DNA of 64,000 nt. Origin: Chitinophaga nivalis (GTDB lineage: Bacteria; Bacteroidota; Bacteroidia; Chitinophagales; Chitinophagaceae). This document shows positions 1 to 8,923 of the stretch, piece by piece; the first letter of the stretch is position 1; the number at the start of each line of letters is the position of its first letter. The notes under the pieces are model-generated. The model was not told the DNA's origin, made no database searches, and saw only the letters and a list, made by a program, of their open reading frames with translations. The stretch covers positions 8,296,087 through 8,360,086 of the forward strand of contig NZ_JAPDNR010000001.1 of the NCBI RefSeq assembly GCF_025989125.1, written 5' to 3'. The translations under genes and the position numbers were made by a program.

Positions 1-2691
1 TTCACCTGGTTTAGGATACCATTCCACGCGCACATCATAATGATCTATCAGCGTGGATAATACCCCTTCATTACGACGGAAGGCACCTATCGCCGGGTCG
101 AAACGTATCATGCGGGAATTTTCGATCAGTGCAGGCCTTACTACTGACTGTGAATAAGCTGCTCTTATGTTGAAATCCCTGAGGGGCGTTGCTGTCAGGC
201 TGGCTGAAGGCAGGTAACGCCATGCTTTTTCTTCTGTTTCAGGATTGGTAAAAGGCGTTACTATCTTCCCGGTTTCTGGATCTACATACCGGCGTTTTTC
301 GCCCTGTTCAATGAGGGTGGAGATAGCCAGATCATTTGTACCATTTTTCAGTCTTTCGTATTTATAATATTCTGCCCGTACACCCCATACCAGCCGGAGC
401 CAGTTGGTAAAACGGTTATCCAGCATAGCATATACAGCCTGATTGGTATTCTTTCCCTGATATTCGCTGCGGGAAAAAGAGGCAGGATAGTACATCAGGC
501 TTTTCAACGGATCTTTGAAATCCAGATACTGGCCCCATTCCTGTACCGGCACATAGGGATATACGGCGCCAGCAGTCTTTGCAGCACCAATAGGTAATAC
601 CATCCAGTCGTAGGTACCTTCCCGCTGCATGTATTGGTATCCGGATTTAACTACCTGCTTCTGTCCGAGTACGTTGAAGTGATAGCTCAAGGCACCTTCT
701 GCTATTTTATTGGTTTCCTCATAGAAATACCGGGCCCTGTTAAACGTTCCTCCACCGGGATTGGTAATGGCGCTGGGAACTACATTATATACAATACCAT
801 TGGGAGTACCTACAGGCCCCAGCCATGCCTCCACAGCATCTTTTTCCAGATTGGTGAGTCTATTCTGAGAAAGATTCCAGTCCAGGCGGAAAGCACCAAA
901 GGTGTGTTCACCGTTGATGCGGTGTTGCAACAGGTCAATGAACTTAGGGCGATCATATTCGCGGATAGCGGCATACTCACCATAACCGATTTCATTACCC
1001 CAACCTACTATACGGGAGAACTGGTTATTGAGTACCCGGGAATAGAAATTACGTACCGTAATCTTGTGATGCTTTGTACTCCATCCCAAATTCAGCAATG
1101 CCCCCCAGGTGGTATTAAAATTATACTGGTTGGCAAAAGTAGGTTCCACTTCTTCTCCTGTTGCTACATTATAGGTACGATTAGTAAGCTTTTCCCAGTT
1201 ACCCCGTTCGAAATGCGGAATATCATCAATAGACTGTTCATTACGGTAGCTGAGGGAACCAACAAAACCCAGGCGGCTGTTGCGGAGCTGATAGCTACGT
1301 CCCAGGCTGAATTGGTAACTCTGACCAGGGAGTGCTTTATAGGCTCTTGTGCCCATGCGCTCCAGGCCTCCGATTTTTTTATTCTGCTCCGCTATCATCG
1401 CCGGTGTTATCGGGGTAATACCCGGAGATGGTATGGCATTAGGCTTTGTGGGAATATAGTTTTGACCATCAAATGTCAGCAGCTCATCCGGGAAATGCTC
1501 TCTCGAACCATCATCAAAGCCCAGGTAATCATGTTTACCCCGGCCATAACCCAGAAATTCCCGGCCTGTACTACCACTAATATATTTTCCGCCAAAACTT
1601 AAGGTGGTGAAGTTGTTGTTGGGAATAGCCAAGGTATTGATCTGTATCAGTCCACCACCAAAACCAAATGACATATCCGGTGTGGAGGTTTTGGATACAA
1701 TCACATTATCAATCAGGTTACTGGGTACGATATCAAATTCAAAATCACGTACCTGTACATCCGTACTGGGTAAAATGGCGCCATCCATCATCGCCAGGTT
1801 ATACCGCTCAGCGATTCCCCGTACTACCACCCGGCGGTTATCATTGGTACTGATACCTGAAATCCGTTTGAGTGTTTCACCGATATTTTTATCAGGTAAT
1901 GCCGCTATCTGTTCACTGCTGATACCATTGGAAATACCCGCTTCATTCTTCTGGCGGGCATAATGTCCTTCTATAGATGCTTTGCTGTAGGAACTGGAAA
2001 TAACTACTGTATTCAGTTTCTGGTTACCGCTTTTCAGCACAATATCAAGCGGCGTATTGGCATTGGCAGAAACAGTAACGCCGGTAATCTGTTTTGTCTG
2101 AAAACCGATGTAGCTTACTTCGATCGTATACGTTCCGGGAGAGAGTATAAAATGATAACTGCCATTCCCACTGCTTTGTACGGCCTGGTTCTGCTGCACG
2201 ACTCTGATAGTAGCGCCGGGAAGCGGCTCTCCCCTTTCATCAATCGCTTTACCGGTAATACGGCCGGACTGCCGGGCAGATGGTGAGGTAGGCTGTTGCG
2301 TATCTGTACCCGTAGTGGTTGATTGCTCACTAATCATCACATGGTCGTTACGCTGGATATAGTGCAGGTTAGTTTGCTTCAATACCAGTTCTATGGCATT
2401 TTCTACGGTAATACTATTTTCGTTGATCGTTACTTTTACAGCGCTGTATTTGTTGATATCATTCCCATAAATGAACTTGAATCCGCTCTGTTGCTGGATG
2501 GCAGCCAAAGCCTCCTTTAGGGTACGACCGGATAGCTGTAATTTTATTTTTTCACTGCCCAGATTTTGGCTGTTAGCTATCAATGGCATCACCAAAGAAA
2601 GCAGGAGCATGACAATCGGGAAAAATACACATAGCCGTCCCGTTCGAACGGTCGTTCGTAATAATCCTGATAAGGATTTATTTTTTTGCAT
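1..2691 (-). CDS. TonB-dependent outer-membrane receptor with STN domain (partial, 3' end outside window)
   Basis: The frame is open from the ATG at 2691 to the left edge, 897 codons, so the C-terminal barrel strands are missing. I read it from the minus strand: a signal peptide (to about residue 42), an STN domain (about 50-105, signalling to FecR), a carboxypeptidase-regulatory-like domain (about 125-205), and a plug with PDKNIGETLKRISG and VVVRGIAERYN, followed by barrel. It is a close paralogue of the receptor at 13065-16286, with the same plug motifs and the same STN layout. It would import an unknown ligand across the outer membrane with TonB energy and signal by its STN domain to the FecR encoded just upstream. 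The ligand cannot be told from sequence. Confidence 0.93.
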   Translation of the reverse strand, partial: MQKNKSLSGLLRTTVRTGRLCVFFPIVMLLLSLVMPLIANSQNLGSEKIKLQLSGRTLKEALAAIQQQSGFKFIYGNDINKYSAVKVTINENSITVENAIELVLKQTNLHYIQRNDHVMISEQSTTTGTDTQQPTSPSARQSGRITGKAIDERGEPLPGATIRVVQQNQAVQSSGNGSYHFILSPGTYTIEVSYIGFQTKQITGVTVSANANTPLDIVLKSGNQKLNTVVISSSYSKASIEGHYARQKNEAGISNGISSEQIAALPDKNIGETLKRISGISTNDNRRVVVRGIAERYNLAMMDGAILPSTDVQVRDFEFDIVPSNLIDNVIVSKTSTPDMSFGFGGGLIQINTLAIPNNNFTTLSFGGKYISGSTGREFLGYGRGKHDYLGFDDGSREHFPDELLTFDGQNYIPTKPNAIPSPGITPITPAMIAEQNKKIGGLERMGTRAYKALPGQSYQFSLGRSYQLRNSRLGFVGSLSYRNEQSIDDIPHFERGNWEKLTNRTYNVATGEEVEPTFANQYNFNTTWGALLNLGWSTKHHKITVRNFYSRVLNNQFSRIVGWGNEIGYGEYAAIREYDRPKFIDLLQHRINGEHTFGAFRLDWNLSQNRLTNLEKDAVEAWLGPVGTPNGIVYNVVPSAITNPGGGTFNRARYFYEETNKIAEGALSYHFNVLGQKQVVKSGYQYMQREGTYDWMVLPIGAAKTAGAVYPYVPVQEWGQYLDFKDPLKSLMYYPASFSRSEYQGKNTNQAVYAMLDNRFTNWLRLVWGVRAEYYKYERLKNGTNDLAISTLIEQGEKRRYVDPETGKIVTPFTNPETEEKAWRYLPSASLTATPLRDFNIRAAYSQSVVRPALIENSRMIRFDPAIGAFRRNEGVLSTLIDHYDVRVEWYPKPGE

Positions 2692-2811
2692 ATTATTGTA
2701 AATGTTTTACAGATGAATTGTTTTTAGAGATGATGATTTGTAAAATCCGGGAGTCCCGGTGTTCGCTTGAAGCCATACAGACCGTCAAATCGTGGGGCTT
2801 TTTTGCAGACG

Positions 2812-2845
2812 AAAAGTGTCCGGCTTCCCGCAGGACACTTTTTTT
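2812..2845. terminator. Hairpin between fecR-like and TonB receptor genes
   Basis: A perfect 10-bp stem (2812-2821 with 2833-2842) has an 11-nt loop and T/A runs on both sides. Seen on the minus strand it lies after the FecR stop and before the receptor start, so it may end the sigma/FecR transcript and leave the receptor to a separate promoter, as in the fecIR-fecA layout. Confidence 0.6.
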
Positions 2846-2893
2846 GTGGGGTACATTTACCTGTTCATGATGGTGGTTTTTGTGGTTCGTTTT

Positions 2894-3952
2894 TTAGTGT
2901 TTGTTCATTGATTGGATGGTGAATATTTTTCCATCGTGCGTGTACTTGTAGGTGAATTTACCTACGAACCCAAGCATGTCAAGTATATCTGTAACAGGTT
3001 CATTGGCGGAAAAGGTACCACTCACTATATTTCCCGAAATATTTGCCTCTTTAAAAATCACCTCTATACCATACCTCCGCTCCAATTCAATCGCCACCTG
3101 ACCCATCGTCATGTCAGTAAAAACCAGTCCACCAGCTTTCCATGCTGTTATACCGTTTACATCGAATTCTCTGCGTGTAGCCTTCCCCGTTTTCGGATTG
3201 TAGGTTACTTTCAGACCGGGTGTCAGTAAAGCCAGTGCTGTTGCTTTTTCTTCCTGTATAGCACTTACACTCACTTTACCAGTGATCACCGCCACTTCCT
3301 GTTCGTGTCCTTCATAAGCTTTTACCTTAAAGGAGGTACCGAGTACCCTGGTCTGCATATTTCCCGACCGGATGTTAAAGGGATGGGCTTCATCCTGTTT
3401 CACGTCGAAAAATGCTTCTCCCTGCAGCACTACATCCCGGCCCGTTTCAGGATAAGTTGCCGGGTATTTCAGGCTGCTGCCTGCCGCCAGGAAAACAACC
3501 GTACTATCTGGCAGGGCGTATCTTACAGGACTTCCTATAGGATTCACTTTTTCCACATATTGCACCTCCTCTATATCTTGTATACGGTTCTTTTTAATTT
3601 GCCATACGGCAAATCCAGCCAGTATCAATAAGCCTGTCCATACGGCAGCATATCGGAATATTTTAAGCCGATGGATGCTGGTTCTCCTGTCATCGGCAAA
3701 AGAGCGATGCTGGTTTTCATGCGCTGCTATCCGCTGCTGCACTTCCTCCAGACGGCTACGAATCACCTCCTTCATCACAGGATCGGGTTCCTCCGGGTTA
3801 TTCCATGCCGACAATTCCCGTTGCCGCAGGAGCTCATCCAACAGGTACTGCCCTTCCTGGCTGTCTAGTATAATTCCGGCCAGGGTAAGTTCCTCTGCTG
3901 AACAAACACCATCCAGGAATTTTTCCAACAAGCGCTTTTCTGCTGCTTCCAT
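2894..3952 (-). CDS. FecR-family anti-sigma factor
   Basis: 352 residues. A cytoplasmic N-terminal part (about 1-90) would bind the ECF sigma factor. A single membrane helix lies at about 98-117 (AAVWTGLLILAGFAVW). A periplasmic FecR domain follows (about 130-230, with AFFDVKQDEAHPF and VLGTSFKVKAY), then a C-terminal DUF4974-like domain (about 270-345). It lies downstream of the ECF sigma gene at 4221-4829 and upstream of the STN-receptor, the standard cell-surface signalling order: receptor occupancy is passed through FecR to the sigma factor. The ends agree with the family length. The 268-bp gap to the sigma gene is wider than in the second unit (103 bp). Confidence 0.93.
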   Translation of the reverse strand: MEAAEKRLLEKFLDGVCSAEELTLAGIILDSQEGQYLLDELLRQRELSAWNNPEEPDPVMKEVIRSRLEEVQQRIAAHENQHRSFADDRRTSIHRLKIFRYAAVWTGLLILAGFAVWQIKKNRIQDIEEVQYVEKVNPIGSPVRYALPDSTVVFLAAGSSLKYPATYPETGRDVVLQGEAFFDVKQDEAHPFNIRSGNMQTRVLGTSFKVKAYEGHEQEVAVITGKVSVSAIQEEKATALALLTPGLKVTYNPKTGKATRREFDVNGITAWKAGGLVFTDMTMGQVAIELERRYGIEVIFKEANISGNIVSGTFSANEPVTDILDMLGFVGKFTYKYTHDGKIFTIQSMNKH

Positions 3953-4220
3953 TTTTTGTTGTTGCTTTTAATTTATGTTGAGGGAAAATAGAAAGTTCAC
4001 CTGTCCGGCTGCCTATATTTTTAGTACTTAACGGCTTTTTATTGCGCTCTCTATGTATAAGGACGAGAAAACTATCCTACCACCACCTATGTGTTTCGCT
4101 TTTTTTTAATAATAAAATAGAACCGGGCCATCAAAAAGGGATAGCGATCTTATTTCCGGGAAATTTGACAGGAAATGAGGGCCCGTTGTAAGGTCATTTC
4201 AGCTAAAAAACATACCGGTA

Positions 4221-4829
4221 TTACAGGAAATCACGCAGGAATAAAAGAGGAATCATCGCAGAAGGAACATATTCTTTCATGTTCTTACGCAGGCTGTTCA
4301 ATGCGGCCACCATATAGTTTTCAACCGTATTGACAGAAAGGTTCATCCGCTGGGCTATTTCGGAATAGGTCAGGTTTTCTTCCCGGCTTAATATAAAAAC
4401 CTGGCGCCGTTGCGGACTTAGTTCATTTAAGGACGTCCGGTATGCCTGTTCGGCTTCTTCGGACAAAAGGCGGTAATCTGTTGGTCTGTCCAACTGATGT
4501 TCTTCCAGTATTTTATCGAGACTGGCATCCATCGGAATATTCCTGCGCAAATGGGTAATAACCAGATTGCGGATAGAACGGAAAAGATAATGGGAAAAAT
4601 TACTGGTAATATTTATTTGCCGGCGTTTTACCCAAAGGTTGAATAACTGGTCCATACACAGTTCCTCGGCTTTCATCATATCATCTATGTAGGAAGAAGC
4701 AAGGTGGAACATTCTTGGATAATACCTGCTGAACAACTCATTATAGGCGCGCATGTCGTCTTGCTGACAACATTGCCATAACTCCATATCAGCAGCTTGC
4801 TTATAATCCATAGGTATATAACTAACCAC
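4221..4829 (-). CDS. ECF RNA polymerase sigma factor (Bacteroidota FecI-like)
   Basis: 202 residues. Region 2 (about 25-95) reads through YNELFSRYYPRMFHLASSYI and a basic RSIRNLVITHLRR segment. Region 4 (about 130-190) has the helix-turn-helix LTYSEIAQRMNLSVNTVENY. It would redirect RNA polymerase to its own targets, probably the adjacent receptor, when released by the FecR encoded downstream. An in-frame ATG at 4811 (MDYKQAAD) is an equally plausible start. First gene of the left signalling unit. Confidence 0.93.
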   Translation of the reverse strand: MVSYIPMDYKQAADMELWQCCQQDDMRAYNELFSRYYPRMFHLASSYIDDMMKAEELCMDQLFNLWVKRRQINITSNFSHYLFRSIRNLVITHLRRNIPMDASLDKILEEHQLDRPTDYRLLSEEAEQAYRTSLNELSPQRRQVFILSREENLTYSEIAQRMNLSVNTVENYMVAALNSLRKNMKEYVPSAMIPLLFLRDFL

Positions 4830-4966
4830 TGCAAAATTGCCTGTTTTAATATTACCCTAACATTAATTTTTTGTAAAGCCGGATGGGGAGTGGGGGTAAT
4901 AAGCAGCTGTTACGGCGTATTTCAGGGGAACTACTCCTGCATATTTTCCTTTGCACCTAATCGTTT

Positions 4967-5011
4967 AAAACAGAAAAGCATCCTCCATACCAGAAGATGC
5001 TTTTCTGTTTT
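4967..5011 (-). terminator. Intrinsic terminator
   Basis: A perfect 16-bp inverted repeat (4967-4982 with 4996-5011) with a 13-nt loop, A-rich on one side and T-rich on the other. It lies 12 bases beyond the stop of the lipoprotein gene at 5023-5835. Confidence 0.8.
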
Positions 5012-5022
5012 GTTTAAAAGTA

Positions 5023-5835
5023 TTAATAAAACCACGTCCTGGTACGTATGGCGCCCGGATAACTGACTACCAAACCGGTAAGCTGCTTATTTTCATTATA
5101 GGTATAACTAAATTTCCTTTGTACTCCATTAACGGTCTCTGTTGCAATCAGGTTTTTATTGAAGAATTTTTCCACACTTGCGACATCATATAAACCAAGA
5201 TCGTTAATAAAGTTAAACATACACAGAGATCTAAAAATATTCTTATCATTGGTATAGGTAAAAGTCGTTTCGCCCACCAGCTTATTTTCACTGTCGTACT
5301 CTTTACGACTGGTGATATTACCATTTGTTGCCTCATAAGTATAATATCTCCAGATGTTGAGTGTTGTTGGGTATTTCTGATTAGTAACGGTATAATAAGT
5401 CTTCCGGGAGAGTATACCGTTAGTATATTGATATGTATAGCGACTTTTAGAACCACTATACATTGGAGGATCAAACTCCTCCAACAAATTATCCGCATTG
5501 TATTTGAAATTAACCGTTAGCGCCAATACCCCCTTATGTATCTGTGTAAATACCGTCAGATTACCAGCTCCATCATAAGTAGCATTATAGATACTCCCAT
5601 AAGTAGTATTTTCTACGCTTTTAATACGTTTATTCACATCGTAGCTTACCTTAAAAAGCGTATCATAAGCCTCTGGGAGCCCCTGCCGCCATCCAACAAA
5701 CTGGTCTCCATTTGCAGAGGCAGTAGGTACCGTCACCACCGGTGGTTGGGCATCAGGTGTAGACATTTCTTTTTTGCAGGAAACAATAATCACAGCGACA
5801 AAAAACAGCAAGCAGGCCGTAAATCTCATTTTCAT
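5023..5835 (-). CDS. YD/RHS-like lipoprotein of unknown function
   Basis: 270 residues with a lipoprotein leader (hydrophobic stretch then IIVSCKKE, cysteine at residue 20), so probably anchored in a membrane. The body is rich in aromatic-aspartate-glycine turns of the RHS/YD type, such as YDGAGNLTVF, YNADNLLEEF and YNENKQLTGL, spaced like antiparallel strand repeats. The whole protein is much shorter than an RHS toxin and has no core-end motif, so I do not call it a toxin. It is a single-gene unit with its own promoter and terminator. The lipoproteins at 9503 and 10463 have a similar style but are not obviously close copies. Confidence 0.75.
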   Translation of the reverse strand: MKMRFTACLLFFVAVIIVSCKKEMSTPDAQPPVVTVPTASANGDQFVGWRQGLPEAYDTLFKVSYDVNKRIKSVENTTYGSIYNATYDGAGNLTVFTQIHKGVLALTVNFKYNADNLLEEFDPPMYSGSKSRYTYQYTNGILSRKTYYTVTNQKYPTTLNIWRYYTYEATNGNITSRKEYDSENKLVGETTFTYTNDKNIFRSLCMFNFINDLGLYDVASVEKFFNKNLIATETVNGVQRKFSYTYNENKQLTGLVVSYPGAIRTRTWFY

Positions 5836-5855
5836 GAAGTATAGGTGTATTTCGC

Positions 5856-5885
5856 CAAAGTTATTTACATACTGCTTAAAATCAA
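5856..5885 (-). promoter_or_regulatory. Bacteroidota-type promoter for the 5835-5023 lipoprotein
   Basis: On the minus strand TTG (5885-5883), 19 bases, then TAACTTTG (5863-5856). It matches the Bacteroidota primary-sigma consensus TTG-N19-TAnnTTTG exactly, and lies about 20 bases before the start codon. Confidence 0.75.
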
Positions 5886-5986
5886 TGTTATAAAATCAGA
5901 TACTGTGTATAGGCAACAAAAAAAACAGCCGCTAATAACGCAAATAATTATCTTGTTCCGGCTATACTTCAATAGTATACTGCCCT

Positions 5987-6979
5987 TTAGTTATAGCCAT
6001 TGATAAGATTCACCACTACCTGCGCCATAATATCCATTTCAACCGGATTACTCTCCGCAATCATCAGGGTAATGGCCACCAAAGCATTATCAGCAATACG
6101 TTTTCCGCCATCTTCCCGGTAAAGCATATTATTCTTCTCCAGAAACCACACAAACAAGAAAGCCGCAATCCGTTTATTCCCATCTGAAAAAGAATGATTT
6201 TTTACAACGAAATACAACAGCTGTGCTGCTTTTTCTTCCACACTGGGATATAGTTCTTTTCCGTCAAATGTCTGATAAATGGCTGCCATGGAGCTTCTGA
6301 ACGATTCATCCTTTTCATTACCGAATAAACGGCTACCTCCAAATTTATCTCTTAGGCCCCGGATCGCGCCCATCGCATCCGCATAAGTAGCCGTAAAAGC
6401 CTGCTGCGTGTGAATTGCCTCGATAGTTAAACTCCGATGATCATACTTATCCAATACATCCAATGCATAGGTATAATCGGTAATGACTTTTAACAGGCCA
6501 TTGGCTTCGTCAGAAGATACTTCACTGGCACCCGTCACCTTACCCATTAATCGTATGGTTTGTTTCAGGGCTTCAAATTGCTGGTTTTGTTCCTGCAGCC
6601 GTTTTTCGTTCAGGGCGTAGCCTTGCGTCAGGAATTCCTTCAGGATTTTGTTTGCCCAGATACGGAATTGAGTGCCGCGGATGGATTTAACCCGATAACC
6701 TACCGATATTATTACATCTAAAGAGTATTGTTCCAACTTACGTTTAACCGTTCTTTTCCCCTCATATTGAACTGTCAAGGATTCCTTGACAGTTGCATTT
6801 TTCTCAAGCTCACCTTCATTGAATATATTATTAATATGCAAGCTAATATTCTGCCTGCTGCTTTGAAACAATTCAATCATTTGTTTTTGGGACAGCCAAA
6901 CAGTGTCCTGGTCTATAACTACATCAATAGCCGTAGTCCCATCCGGTGTCTGATAAATAATAATCTGATTATTTTCCAT
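5987..6979 (-). CDS. RhuM-Fic fusion protein (virulence RhuM family with C-terminal Fic/DOC domain)
   Basis: 330 residues. The N-terminal part (about 1-125) matches the RhuM family (VWLSQKQMIELFQSSRQNIS, then YSLDVIISVGYRVKS and FRIWANKILKEFL). The C-terminal part carries a Fic core, HSFSDGNKR at 262-270, fitting HxFx[D/E]GN[G/K]R with the catalytic histidine and phosphate-binding residues present. Fic domains usually transfer AMP or another nucleotide moiety to a protein hydroxyl. RhuM-Fic proteins are found in many bacteria, often as accessory genes. No small antitoxin gene is next to it, so a free toxin-antitoxin pair is not supported. The reaction and target are unknown. Confidence 0.9.
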   Translation of the reverse strand: MENNQIIIYQTPDGTTAIDVVIDQDTVWLSQKQMIELFQSSRQNISLHINNIFNEGELEKNATVKESLTVQYEGKRTVKRKLEQYSLDVIISVGYRVKSIRGTQFRIWANKILKEFLTQGYALNEKRLQEQNQQFEALKQTIRLMGKVTGASEVSSDEANGLLKVITDYTYALDVLDKYDHRSLTIEAIHTQQAFTATYADAMGAIRGLRDKFGGSRLFGNEKDESFRSSMAAIYQTFDGKELYPSVEEKAAQLLYFVVKNHSFSDGNKRIAAFLFVWFLEKNNMLYREDGGKRIADNALVAITLMIAESNPVEMDIMAQVVVNLINGYN

Positions 6980-7098
6980 GATCTTCTTTCTTAATCCTAT
7001 AAAGTTAACCTATCAGACATAGCAAAGGGTTAATCGTTAGTAAACACGCCACTTAATCAGCTGGAATCCGCTACCCGACAATAAACCATGCTATCTCC

Positions 7099-7980
7099 TC
7101 ACCTGTAAGTCAACCACTTTACGCCTAACAACCCGTTATGCTGCTCTACATAAAAAGTATCGCCCTTTTCAAACCTGGCATATTCCCGTTCCGTCATCTC
7201 TTTTTCATAAGAAGATCCAATGATTTTAAGCAGTAAAAAATAATACTGCCGGTTAAAAGCGCTGGTTTGTTTTTTGTCCATGAGGATAAATTCCTCCATT
7301 CCTATGCTGATCTTCTTGTATTGCCAGCTATCACGATATTGATAGTAGGTTTGCTGGCTTACTGCTACCCAGCTGGCAGGTGTGGCCATACTATCCGGAT
7401 GAATAAGATCGAAATAATATCGATCTCCCCCGGGGCCACCTTCATCATCGGATAAGCTGGTTGAATAATACTTCTTTGCTAACAAGTAAGGCGCCACCAC
7501 AGGCGATGAAAAATCGAAAGCATAATTCAATACAAGGAGAAAAGCTAATAGATAACAACACAATCCTCCCCAAAAAACACCTTTATTCATTACCGGTACA
7601 GGTTGGCCGGCAAATAAAAAGATATACATCACAGCAGGTAAGAAAAAGCTGACAGCAAGCGTTAGAAAGTCTGCCCGATATACCGATAATACATGAAACA
7701 AAAGAAAACCATACAAACAGGGTCTAAAGAGATCCAGCCAGAAATTGTATACGTTATCTGACTGAGGTCTGCTAAAATAGTATAGCAGATGTCTTGCGAC
7801 CGCAATAAAGAAAAAAATGACGAACAGGTACCTGAACCTGGCGGATAAAGGATCTGTATATAGTAACCCAATACCTAATCCTATGCCTACTATAGCTAGC
7901 GCCCAACTGCTTATCGGACCTATGCCGGCTGGATTTATAAAAGGGGTGTTTCCTTCCTTACGCATATTCGGTTTTGTCAA
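7099..7980 (-). CDS. Polytopic membrane protein of unknown function
   Basis: 293 residues. The N-terminal 170 residues hold about five or six membrane helices (for example ALAIVGIGLGIGLLY, YLFVIFFFIAVARHLLYYF, GLCCYLLAFLLVLNYAF). The C-terminal 120 residues look soluble and mixed alpha/beta (GGPGGDRYYFDLIHPDSM onwards). I do not recognise the family. It starts 27 bases after the end of the gene at 8008-8637 on the same strand, so the two are probably cotranscribed. Confidence 0.75.
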   Translation of the reverse strand: MTKPNMRKEGNTPFINPAGIGPISSWALAIVGIGLGIGLLYTDPLSARFRYLFVIFFFIAVARHLLYYFSRPQSDNVYNFWLDLFRPCLYGFLLFHVLSVYRADFLTLAVSFFLPAVMYIFLFAGQPVPVMNKGVFWGGLCCYLLAFLLVLNYAFDFSSPVVAPYLLAKKYYSTSLSDDEGGPGGDRYYFDLIHPDSMATPASWVAVSQQTYYQYRDSWQYKKISIGMEEFILMDKKQTSAFNRQYYFLLLKIIGSSYEKEMTEREYARFEKGDTFYVEQHNGLLGVKWLTYR

Positions 7981-8007
7981 TTAAAGCGGTATAAAAAACA
8001 GGTAGCC

Positions 8008-8637
8008 CTACTTCTCCAATCGTTTTCTGATCATCGCTACCAACTCATCAGGGGTAAGGAAGTTGTTGAAAAACGTTTCCAGATTACCATAGCTGGTAAT
8101 TTCCTTAAAAAACACTTCGTGGTCGGTACCAAATACGGTGGGGTTTTCCTGATCAGGATCAGACAGGCATACATAATAATGATCCGGAAACCCATAGCTA
8201 TACGCAATTTGAATAAAGTCGGGCTGTGTATCTCCGGTCAGTTCAACTACCTCATGCAGGTCTACCATCTCAGGATCATTAAAATCACTGTTCCACTCGT
8301 CGTAATCAGCCGTACCTGCTTTTAAAGGCGTAAAAAGATCATTTCTAAAAAACACCTGTGCCCGTCCCTCTTCTGTTGTGACGTAATAATGAGCTATGAT
8401 TTTTTTATAGAAAGCTGTTTTGTCCTGCTGGAATAATGCTGCATGCTCATTGATAAATGCTGCGATTCCATAAACAGGTTCCGCTTCTTCCGCTATTTGC
8501 CACGGCGTATCCTTTGGTTTGGGATACAACACGGTATTAAATGTAATGGCCTGCAGTGCCTGCAGCAACGGCTTATTAATAGCATTATCTATATTTCCTC
8601 CCAGTAGCTGAATACGGTCTAATATTTCCTGTTTCAT
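8008..8637 (-). CDS. Possible SUKH/SMI1-KNR4-like protein
   Basis: Start taken at the internal ATG (MKQEILDRIQLLGG); a longer frame begins at 8664 but adds only a short, basic, unconserved-looking tail. 209 residues, acidic and soluble, without signal peptide. The second half has the feel of a SMI1/KNR4 (SUKH) fold: a GFPDHYYVCLSDP strand pair, a PTVFGTDHEVFF strand and a terminal YGNLETFFNNFL helix, where SUKH proteins carry their FeeFL-type motif. SUKH proteins are often immunity proteins for nuclease toxins, but no toxin is adjacent here. The assignment is tentative. Probably in an operon with the membrane protein at 7099-7980. Confidence 0.6.
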   Translation of the reverse strand: MKQEILDRIQLLGGNIDNAINKPLLQALQAITFNTVLYPKPKDTPWQIAEEAEPVYGIAAFINEHAALFQQDKTAFYKKIIAHYYVTTEEGRAQVFFRNDLFTPLKAGTADYDEWNSDFNDPEMVDLHEVVELTGDTQPDFIQIAYSYGFPDHYYVCLSDPDQENPTVFGTDHEVFFKEITSYGNLETFFNNFLTPDELVAMIRKRLEK

Positions 8638-8760
8638 TGTTTTTCTTTTTGATCCTGGTATCAAGGATGATACCCGCTACTTAAAATTACAGGTATTTGT
8701 AATAACCAGCGGCTTTTGTTTGCGAAGATATAGCGGAGCTGATATGGGGTACCCCGCATA

Positions 8761-8796
8761 AAGAAGGCTGTCCCAAAAGTATGGGACAGCCCTCTT
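8761..8796. terminator. Intrinsic terminator downstream of the GG-leader peptide gene
   Basis: Perfect 9-bp stem GGCTGTCCC (8766-8774) with GGGACAGCC (8783-8791), loop of 8; the flanking AAGA/TCTT bases extend it past one mismatch. The minus-strand tail is T-rich. It would end the minus-strand transcript from 9100, and may also work in the other direction. Confidence 0.7.
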
Positions 8797-8819
8797 TCAA
8801 TCATTTAGCTCCTGCCGGA

Positions 8820-8906
8820 TTACAATTCCCTCGTAAGGTAAAGTGTATATTCGTCCCGGGCTATATTAGCTGTAGTACTACGGGAGTAGTTAAACAGCAA
8901 CCCGGA
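8820..8906 (-). pseudogene. Possible C-terminal remnant of a surface protein
   Basis: After an in-frame TGA there is a 28-codon open stretch ending in TAA with no start codon. It reads FNYSRSTTANIARDEY then TLYLTREL, alternating polar and hydrophobic residues like the last strands of a beta-barrel or beta-sandwich protein. It could be the tail of a gene whose body was deleted, or chance. There is nothing else coding between the peptide gene and the terminator at 8761. Confidence 0.2.
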
Positions 8907-8923
8907 TCAGCAGGAAGTGGTTA

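Noticed and set aside
634..1602. 322-codon frame on the plus strand inside the first receptor
   Set aside because: Antisense to a well-supported receptor frame, with no signal, domain or promoter.
5023..5835. RHS toxin
   Set aside because: YD-like turns are present but it is a short lipoprotein with no RHS core end or toxic tip.
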